Shown: positions 7,942-14,354 of the stretch, in pieces
Layout: every line of letters starts with the position of its first letter
Numbering within the stretch: position 1 is the first letter of the stretch
Origin: UMGS1387 sp045540015
GTDB taxonomy: Bacteria > Bacillota > Clostridia > Oscillospirales > CAG-382
DNA: 64,000 nt
Direction: 5' to 3'
Assembly: GCA_045540015.1 (NCBI GenBank)
Contig: JAZQGP010000028.1
Location: 1-64,000, forward strand
The notes under the pieces: generated by a model
What the model saw: the letters and a program-made list of their open reading frames with translations, nothing else
Databases searched by the model: none
What the model was told of the DNA's origin: nothing
Program-made: the position numbers and the translations under genes

Positions 7942-8847
7942 ATGCTTGATAACACAATAACACGTGCAATGACGCGTGACGGAAACGCAAGAATTATTAT
8001 TATAAATTCAAAGGCTATGGTAAATGAGGCTATCCGTATCCACGGGCTTTCACCGACGGCAGCGGCAGCTCTCGGAAGAACGCTGACGGCTGCGAGCATG
8101 ATAGGAGTTATGCTCAAAGACAAAAACGATAGCGTAACGCTCACCTTTAACGGTGACGGAACTCTTGGCAAAATGCTTGCCGTGTCCGACTACTACGGAA
8201 ACACCCGCGGCTTTGTTCAGAACCCCAAGGCTGATTTGCCGCTCAATAAGAGAGGAAAGCTTGATGTTGCGGGCATTGTCGGAAAAGGAACGCTCAGCGT
8301 TGTAAAGGACATGGGCGAGGGACAACCGTTTGTAGGACTTGTGCCGATTGTTTCGGGTGAAATTGCAGAAGACATAACAAACTACTTTGCGACAAGTGAG
8401 CAGACACCGACGGTATGCGCTCTCGGCGTTCTTGTCGGAACAGATTTCAAATGTGCATGTGCAGGCGGCTTTATGATACAGCTTTTGCCGAATGCGGATG
8501 ATGACTTTATTGACGAGCTTGAAGCACGTGTTCCGCTTATGCCGCCGATTTCTCAGCTGTTTTCATCGGGAAAACCGAACACTGAGCTTTTAAAAGAAAT
8601 ACTCGGTGAGAAAATAGAATTTGACGTGTTTGATGAAATAGACGTTTCCTACCACTGTAATTGTTCAAAAGACAGAGTTGAGAGAGTTATCGCAAGTCTC
8701 GGCGCAAAGGAAATAGGCGAAATGATAAATGAAGGCAAGGACGTTGACGTTTCCTGCCAGTTCTGTGATAACATCTACACCTTTAACAAGGGCGACCTTG
8801 AAAGAATACTAAAAAAATCAGCACAAAAGGATAATGCAGATGAATAA
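7942..8847 (+). CDS. hslO: redox-regulated chaperone Hsp33
   Basis: Hsp33 is a cytoplasmic holdase activated when oxidation releases a zinc held by four Cys. All four are present near the C-terminus: HCNC (Cys239, Cys241) and CQFC (Cys272, Cys275). The N-terminal core carries the family landmarks SPTAAAALGRTL, GDGTLGKM and GEIAEDITNYF. Length (301) is normal. The 3' end overlaps the miaB start region by a few bases, so translation is probably coupled. In an anaerobe this chaperone would protect proteins during oxygen exposure. Confidence 0.95.
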   Translation: MLDNTITRAMTRDGNARIIIINSKAMVNEAIRIHGLSPTAAAALGRTLTAASMIGVMLKDKNDSVTLTFNGDGTLGKMLAVSDYYGNTRGFVQNPKADLPLNKRGKLDVAGIVGKGTLSVVKDMGEGQPFVGLVPIVSGEIAEDITNYFATSEQTPTVCALGVLVGTDFKCACAGGFMIQLLPNADDDFIDELEARVPLMPPISQLFSSGKPNTELLKEILGEKIEFDVFDEIDVSYHCNCSKDRVERVIASLGAKEIGEMINEGKDVDVSCQFCDNIYTFNKGDLERILKKSAQKDNADE

Positions 8848-10276
8848 CGAGAAAAATATCTGCCGCGAGGACACTTCAGATATAAGAAATCAGGAAAAAT
8901 ATGCTAAAAGAGTTTCGGCACTTGTCAAAAGGGCAAGCTCTGATAAGGGCAGAGAGCTTTATGTTCATGTAAGTACATTTGGCTGTCAGCAGAATGAAGC
9001 GGACAGCGAAAGACTTCTCGGTACGGCACTCTCACTTGGATATAAAAAGGCAGAGTGCATAGAAAAAGCAGATCTTGTGATTTTTAATACCTGTGCCGTA
9101 AGAGAGCACGCAGAGCTAAGAGCACTTTCCAAAACGGGACAGCTAAAGCACCTGAAAGAAAAAAACAAGGACATGCTTATCGGTCTTTGGGGCTGTATGG
9201 TAAGCAGGGAAGAAAGGGTAGACGAAATCAAGCACAAGTACCCGTATGTTGACTTTGTAGGCGGCACGAGCATGCTTCACAGGCTTCCCGAAATTCTCTG
9301 TGACGTTATGGAAACAAACAGACGAAGATATTACGTTGACTCTTCGGCTTCTCCCATGGTTGAAGGAGTTCCCGTAAGCCGTGAAAGCGACATAAAAGCT
9401 TGGGTTTCGATAATGTACGGCTGTGATAACTTCTGTACCTACTGCATAGTACCTCATGTTCGCGGCAGAGAGCGAAGCCGAAAAAAGAGCGATATACTTT
9501 GTGAAGTAAAAGAGCTTGTAAATAAAGGCTACAAGGAAATAACGCTTCTCGGGCAGAACGTAAACTCCTACGGAAAAAATCTTGACGGTGAAGATAAATG
9601 CACTTTTGCACAGCTTCTTTCGGAAATCTGTGCCATTGACGGCGACTTTACCGTAAGGTTTATGACGTCACATCCGAAGGATGTGTCGGACGAACTTATA
9701 AAGGTAATTGCAGAAAACCCGAAGGTTGAAAGACATTTTCATCTGCCGATTCAGTCGGGAAGCGATGAGATACTTAAGCGAATGAACAGGCGCTACACAA
9801 GAGAGGGTTACCTTGAAACTGTAAGAAAGCTAAGAAGCGCCGTTCCCGATATTGCGCTGACAACGGATATAATCGTCGGTTTTCCGAATGAGACCGATGA
9901 AGACTTTGAAAAAACGCTTGAGGTTGTAAAGCAGGTAAAATATGACGGTGTTTACTCGTTTATTTACTCGCCTCGGCCCGGAACGCCTGCAGCGGAAATG
10001 CCGGACGAAACCGAATATGAAGCAAAGACTGAACGCTTTTCACGTCTTATGAGCCTTCACCGCGAGAACATTCTCTCAATCAACGACGGTTATGTGGGTA
10101 AAACAATACGCGTTCTCTGTGAGTCAAATAAAGACGAAAAGGGTTTTTGCACAGGCAGAAACAGCGAGTTTAAGCTTGTGAGATTTACGTCGGATAAAGA
10201 TGATATATACGGAAAATACGTAAATGTAGAAATAACAAGTGCAGGCGAATCACAGGTGTTCGGGCATCTTGTATAA
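8840..10276 (+). CDS. miaB: tRNA-2-methylthio-N6-isopentenyladenosine synthase MiaB
   Basis: This radical-SAM methylthiotransferase converts i6A37 to ms2i6A37 in tRNAs reading UNN codons. The N-terminal domain has the first-cluster motif STFGCQQNEADSER, the radical-SAM triad is CDNFCTYC, and the C-terminal ~65 residues form a TRAM RNA-binding domain. An ATG two codons upstream (8834) is also possible; 8840 is preferred because AAAGGA sits 8 nt before it. The order miaB, ymcA-like, mutS is conserved with Bacillus. It overlaps hslO. Confidence 0.93.
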   Translation: MNNEKNICREDTSDIRNQEKYAKRVSALVKRASSDKGRELYVHVSTFGCQQNEADSERLLGTALSLGYKKAECIEKADLVIFNTCAVREHAELRALSKTGQLKHLKEKNKDMLIGLWGCMVSREERVDEIKHKYPYVDFVGGTSMLHRLPEILCDVMETNRRRYYVDSSASPMVEGVPVSRESDIKAWVSIMYGCDNFCTYCIVPHVRGRERSRKKSDILCEVKELVNKGYKEITLLGQNVNSYGKNLDGEDKCTFAQLLSEICAIDGDFTVRFMTSHPKDVSDELIKVIAENPKVERHFHLPIQSGSDEILKRMNRRYTREGYLETVRKLRSAVPDIALTTDIIVGFPNETDEDFEKTLEVVKQVKYDGVYSFIYSPRPGTPAAEMPDETEYEAKTERFSRLMSLHRENILSINDGYVGKTIRVLCESNKDEKGFCTGRNSEFKLVRFTSDKDDIYGKYVNVEITSAGESQVFGHLV

Positions 10277-10292
10277 AGAAAGGAAATTAAAA

Positions 10293-10730
10293 ATGGAAAT
10301 TATTGAAATTGCAAAGACACTCGGCGAAAAGCTTGCCGAATGTGACGAGTATAAAAGATTTTGCGAAACCCGCGACAAGTGCCGCGAAAACAAGGTTCTT
10401 AAAGCAAAACTTGATGAATTCAAGGTGCAGAAGAGCATACTTGATATCGAAAGTGAAAAGCCGGATAACGAAAAGGACGAAAACCTTATTGATGTCATAA
10501 GTGCAAGAGTTGAAACTCTTTACGCGGAGATTACAAACGATCCCGAAATGAAGGCGTACAACAAGGCTGAGGATGATCTCAACATTCTTATGACCGCCAT
10601 AAACATGACTATTACTTCATACATCAGTCCTCAGGACATTGCGACACCGTCGGATGCAGCATTTGACGGCGAAGAGGGCGGATGTACGCATAATTGCAGC
10701 ACATGCAAGGGTTGCCATCCCGCTTCTTGA
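10293..10730 (+). CDS. ymcA: YlbF/YmcA (Ric) family protein with C-terminal Cys cluster
   Basis: This 145-residue, mostly helical, charged protein matches the YlbF/YmcA family, whose Bacillus members form the RicA-RicF-RicT complex that binds Fe-S clusters and directs RNase Y-dependent mRNA maturation. Its place directly after miaB and before mutS matches ymcA. The C-terminus carries a tight Cys/His group, CTHNCSTCKGC, a plausible cluster ligand set. I start at 10293, where AAAGGAA precedes an ATG; an in-frame start at 10239 would lie inside miaB. RNase Y is also encoded in this window (47233-48774). The TGA stop is the first base triplet of the repeat element that follows. Confidence 0.8.
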   Translation: MEIIEIAKTLGEKLAECDEYKRFCETRDKCRENKVLKAKLDEFKVQKSILDIESEKPDNEKDENLIDVISARVETLYAEITNDPEMKAYNKAEDDLNILMTAINMTITSYISPQDIATPSDAAFDGEEGGCTHNCSTCKGCHPAS

Positions 10731-10740
10731 AAGAAGCTTG

Positions 10741-10960
10741 GCAAGAACTTTTCATTTGTGAAATTGATGTTTAAACAACATCAATTTCACGGCGCTTTCT
10801 TGATGATTAAAGCTTAGCAAGAACTTTTCATTTGTGAAATTAATGTTTAAACAACATCAATTTCACGGCGCTTTCTTGATGATTAAAGCTTAGTAAGAGC
10901 TTTTGATTTGTAAAATTGAAGTCTGAACAACTTCAATTTCATAAAGCTGCATAATTATGC
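10741..10960 (+). repeat. tandem 76-bp repeats with hairpins
   Basis: Units begin at 10741, 10817 and 10893 (period 76); the third is diverged. Units 1 and 2 carry a GTGAAATT-based hairpin, e.g. 10758-10771 with 10777-10790, 14 bp. Confidence 0.85.
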
Positions 10961-10967
10961 AAATACA

Positions 10968-11346
10968 GCCCATCGAGCACCGCAAGGTGCGAGCGATAGC
11001 TTGACAGTAAGTTGGAGACGTAAAACATAAGCGACAGACAAAAATTGTCTTCGAGATATTGCCGTAAGCTATAGAAGCTGGGCATACACGTGGATTGTAA
11101 TAAGGGTTGAAATGTTCTTTTGTGTTTGTTGTACTGACAAGGCGTCGGCATAAGGGAGTGATAACTAAGAGAACCGTAGGTGCTCTTAGTCGTGCTCTTT
11201 TACACAAACATCCCAAATCTTTGATTTGGTTGATGTTTGGTACGCAGCTTGCTGTGCGAGTACCTTTCTGCACGAGCAGAAAGAGTAACGCCCCACGGCA
11301 GTGGAAAGCCGTAAATTTGGTTTATGTCACCCTGCCGCCAGGCACA
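10968..11346 (+). ncRNA. candidate structured RNA or repeat core, copy A
   Basis: The core contains, in order: a GCACC/GGTGC hairpin (~10977-10990); conserved single-stranded blocks; the main hairpin 11164-11171/11183-11190 with loop AACCGTAGGTG; a CCAAATC/GATTTGG hairpin; a CTTTCTGC/GCAGAAAG hairpin (11264-11283); a CCAC/GTGG hairpin; and a CCTG/CAGG hairpin. Copies B (minus strand, 40902-41282) and C (41366-41608) keep the same order, and stem changes are compensatory. Whether it is transcribed is unknown. Strand is assigned by the orientation shared with copy C. Confidence 0.55.
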
Positions 11347-11500
11347 AGTGTCGTGAAATTGAAGTTGTTCAGACTTCAATTTCACCAATGAAAAGTTTTT
11401 GCTAAGCTTTTTTCAAAAAGCGTGCCTGCCGTCAGGCACAAACAGAATCCAATATTCAAAAACAAAAACTCAGCCACGGCTGAAAAATTCGGAGGAATAA

Positions 11501-14107
11501 ATGGGATACACACCAATGATGCTCCAGTACCTTGAGGTAAAGGAAAAGTATAAAAATGAAATACTGTTCTACCGTCTCGGCGACTTTTACGAGATGTTCT
11601 TTGATGACGCAATAACCGTTTCCCGTGAGCTTGAAATTACTCTTACCGGAAAGAACTGCGGAACAGAAGAACGAGCACCCATGTGCGGAGTTCCTTTTCA
11701 TAGTGCTGAAACGTATATAGCAAGACTTGTTAAAAAGGGCTATACGGTTGTCGTGTGCGAGCAGGTTGAAGACCCTGCAACAGCCAAAGGGCTTGTAAAA
11801 CGCGACGTTGTAAGAATAATAACTCCCGGTACTGTAACAGAGAGCATTATGCTTACCGAAGGCAAGAGCAATTATCTTTGTGCTTTGTATATGACAGGCA
11901 GCGGTGCAGGACTTTGCTTTGCCGATGTATCAACTGCAAAGGTGTATGTAACACAGATAAACGAAGGTGATGTTTCGCTTCGTGTCATAAACGAGCTTGC
12001 AACCTATTCTCCGACAGAGCTTCTTACAAACGCCGACCGTGACGGAATAAAAGAGATTTTCGACTATACACGCGACCGCCTCGGATGCGTTTTCAACGAT
12101 GCCGCAAAGTCGCTTTTCACGCGTGATTCTTATGAAAAGGTGCTTTCGCATTTTGGAAAAGATGAGCTTGATAAGGCATACCTTACCGAAACTTCACCTG
12201 CAACATTTGCAGTAGGCGCAATACTTGAATATATTGCCGAAACACAGAAGGTTGACCTTGCGTATATAGACAAGCTCAATTACTACGACAACGGAGTTTT
12301 CCTTGGAATAGACGTAAATACAAGAAGAAGCCTTGAGCTTTGCGAAACTATGCGAAGCCGCGAAAAGAAAGGCTCTCTCCTTTGGGTACTTGACAGAACC
12401 AAAACCGCAATGGGCGCACGCCTTATGCGAAAATACGTTGAACAGCCGCTTGTAAACGCAAAGGAAATTTTAAAGCGACAGAACGCTGTTACCGAAATAT
12501 ACGAAAACTTCATTGCAAAAGAGGAATTGTCAAGACTTCTTGCAAGCGTCAATGACCTTGAAAGACTTATGACAAGAGTTGTCTATAATACTACTAACGG
12601 TAAAGACATGAAGGCAATTGAGCAGTCAGTAAGCGTACTCTTGCCCATAAAGGAACAGCTTACGGGATTTTCAAGCGACGAGCTTTCAGATTTCTTTGCA
12701 AATATAGACACACTTGATGATATCGGCGACTATATTTCAAAAGCAATAGTTGATGAACCTCCGTTTTCCGTTCGTGAGGGCGGTATGATACGCAAAGGCT
12801 TTTCACAAGAGGCTGACGAGCTTCGCGAAATGATGGAAGACGGTCACGCATGGATGACGAAAATCGAGCAGTCAGAAAAAGAGCTTACGGGAATTAAAAA
12901 CCTTAAAGTCGGCTATAACCGCGTGTTCGGCTACTACATCGAGGTTTCAAATTCGAATAAAGACATGGTTCCCGACAGATATGTAAGAAAGCAGACTTTA
13001 ACAGGCGGAGAACGTTACATAACCCAGGAACTTAAGGAAATGGAAGCAAAGGTGCTTGGTGCAAAGGAAAGACTTGTTGCACTTGAGTATGAGCTTTTCC
13101 AGAGACTTCGCGAATATGTGGCTGAAAATCTGCACAGAGTACAGAAAACCGCATCGATTATTGCAAAGCTTGACGTATATACTTCTCTTGCGGACGTTGC
13201 AAAGAAATATAACTACGTATGCCCTGAGGTTGATACCTCTGATGTTATTGACATCCGCGACGGAAGACACCCTGTTGTCGAACGCTTCATGAAGAATGAA
13301 ATGTTCGTACCGAATGATGCAAAATTTGATGAAAATAACCGCCTTGCACTTATAACAGGTCCAAACATGGCAGGTAAATCAACCTATATGCGTCAGACGG
13401 CACTTATAATCATAATGGCACAAATCGGCTCGTATGTTCCTGCAAAATACGCGAGAATAGGCATTGTCGACAAGATTTTTACGCGTATAGGAGCTTCCGA
13501 TGACCTTGCGGCAGGGCAGTCCACATTTATGCTTGAAATGAGCGAATGCGCATATATTTTAAAGAACGCAACCCGCCAGAGTTTTGTTGTTTATGACGAA
13601 ATTGGCAGAGGTACTTCAACCTATGACGGCATGAGCATAGCACGTGCAATTGTCGAATATACAGCAAGCAAGAAGCTGTTTGCAAAGACCATGTTTGCAA
13701 CGCATTACCATGAGCTGACAGAGCTTTCCGAGGTTTGCAATGGCGTTTCAAACTTTAACATTGTTGCAAAAAAGCGCGGTGACGAGCTTATATTCCTCCG
13801 GAAAATCGTAGAGGGTGCTGCAGACCGAAGCTATGGTATCGAGGTTGCAAAGCTCGCAGGCGTTCCCAAAGAAATCGTAAAGCGTGCGGACGAGGTGCTT
13901 TCCGAAATTCTTGAAAAGCACAACGTAACACCAATAGCTAAGCAGATGCCAACACCCCAAAACTCAAATGACACTCTCGCTCTCGGCTCGTTTATCAACG
14001 ACGAGGTGTGCGACGAGATTAAGAAAATTGACATAAACACCCTGACTCCCATTGAGGCGCTGACGAAGCTTTATTCGCTGCGTAAGATGCTTGAGGAGAA
14101 TGGTTAA
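11501..14107 (+). CDS. mutS: DNA mismatch repair protein MutS
   Basis: MutS recognises mismatches and small loops and starts strand-specific repair. The 868-residue protein has the N-terminal TPMMLQYLEVK start, the mismatch-reading Phe-x-Glu in GDFYEMF, the Walker A loop GPNMAGKST, the Walker B region FVVYDEIGRGTSTYDG and a C-terminal helix-turn-helix. Length is typical of MutS1. A GGAGGA ribosome site precedes the ATG. The usual partner mutL is not downstream: mutS is followed by a repeat region and then a convergent gene. Confidence 0.97.
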   Translation: MGYTPMMLQYLEVKEKYKNEILFYRLGDFYEMFFDDAITVSRELEITLTGKNCGTEERAPMCGVPFHSAETYIARLVKKGYTVVVCEQVEDPATAKGLVKRDVVRIITPGTVTESIMLTEGKSNYLCALYMTGSGAGLCFADVSTAKVYVTQINEGDVSLRVINELATYSPTELLTNADRDGIKEIFDYTRDRLGCVFNDAAKSLFTRDSYEKVLSHFGKDELDKAYLTETSPATFAVGAILEYIAETQKVDLAYIDKLNYYDNGVFLGIDVNTRRSLELCETMRSREKKGSLLWVLDRTKTAMGARLMRKYVEQPLVNAKEILKRQNAVTEIYENFIAKEELSRLLASVNDLERLMTRVVYNTTNGKDMKAIEQSVSVLLPIKEQLTGFSSDELSDFFANIDTLDDIGDYISKAIVDEPPFSVREGGMIRKGFSQEADELREMMEDGHAWMTKIEQSEKELTGIKNLKVGYNRVFGYYIEVSNSNKDMVPDRYVRKQTLTGGERYITQELKEMEAKVLGAKERLVALEYELFQRLREYVAENLHRVQKTASIIAKLDVYTSLADVAKKYNYVCPEVDTSDVIDIRDGRHPVVERFMKNEMFVPNDAKFDENNRLALITGPNMAGKSTYMRQTALIIIMAQIGSYVPAKYARIGIVDKIFTRIGASDDLAAGQSTFMLEMSECAYILKNATRQSFVVYDEIGRGTSTYDGMSIARAIVEYTASKKLFAKTMFATHYHELTELSEVCNGVSNFNIVAKKRGDELIFLRKIVEGAADRSYGIEVAKLAGVPKEIVKRADEVLSEILEKHNVTPIAKQMPTPQNSNDTLALGSFINDEVCDEIKKIDINTLTPIEALTKLYSLRKMLEENG

Positions 14108-14354
14108 CTTACTTTTTTGTAAAAAAGTAAGCAAAAAACTTTTGATTGGTGAAATTCACGCTTCTTGAAAGAAGCGTGATGTTGTTTAGACATCGATATT
14201 ATCAATCAAAAGTTTTTGTTTTTTGCTTCAATAAAGCGAAATGTGAAATCGGGTTCGTTGAATCCCGATTTCACCGCTGGAAAGTTCTTTGCTTACTTAG
14301 CACAAGGCATAAGTTCCACCAACCAAATCAAAGATTTGGGGTGTCACTTATCTT
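14108..14354. repeat. hairpin-rich intergenic element between mutS and the GTPase gene
   Basis: No gene is present. A perfect 11-bp palindrome (14108-14118 with 14121-14131) starts right after the mutS TAA and can act as its terminator. Imperfect inverted ends, 14125-14155 and 14268-14298 (26 of 31 matching), resemble the ends of element A. Inside are hairpins such as GTGAAATCGGG/CCCGATTTCAC (14243-14274) and the palindromic CTTCTTGAAAGAAG. A module CCAAATC...GATTTGG near 14320-14340 is shared with element A. Confidence 0.75.

Larger units (their letters stand above)
10728..11415 (+). repeat. modular intergenic element A with 40-bp inverted ends
   Basis: The 40 bases 10728-10767 match the reverse complement of 11376-11415 at 36 positions. 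Between them lie three tandem 76-bp units, several GTGAAAT...ATTTCAC hairpins and the structured core at 10968-11346. No convincing gene is present. The left end begins exactly on the TGA stop of the ymcA-like gene. MITE-like by structure; target-site duplications were not found. Confidence 0.7.

Noticed and set aside
10741..10960. CRISPR array suspected from the tandem 76-bp repeats
   Set aside because: Units are contiguous without unique spacers and no cas genes are present.
10890..11391. Overlapping 70-127-codon frames in element A, and related ones at 40889-41670
   Set aside because: They read through hairpins; frames differ among copies while base pairing is kept by compensatory changes, so structure rather than protein appears conserved. 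A short peptide in the core cannot be fully excluded.
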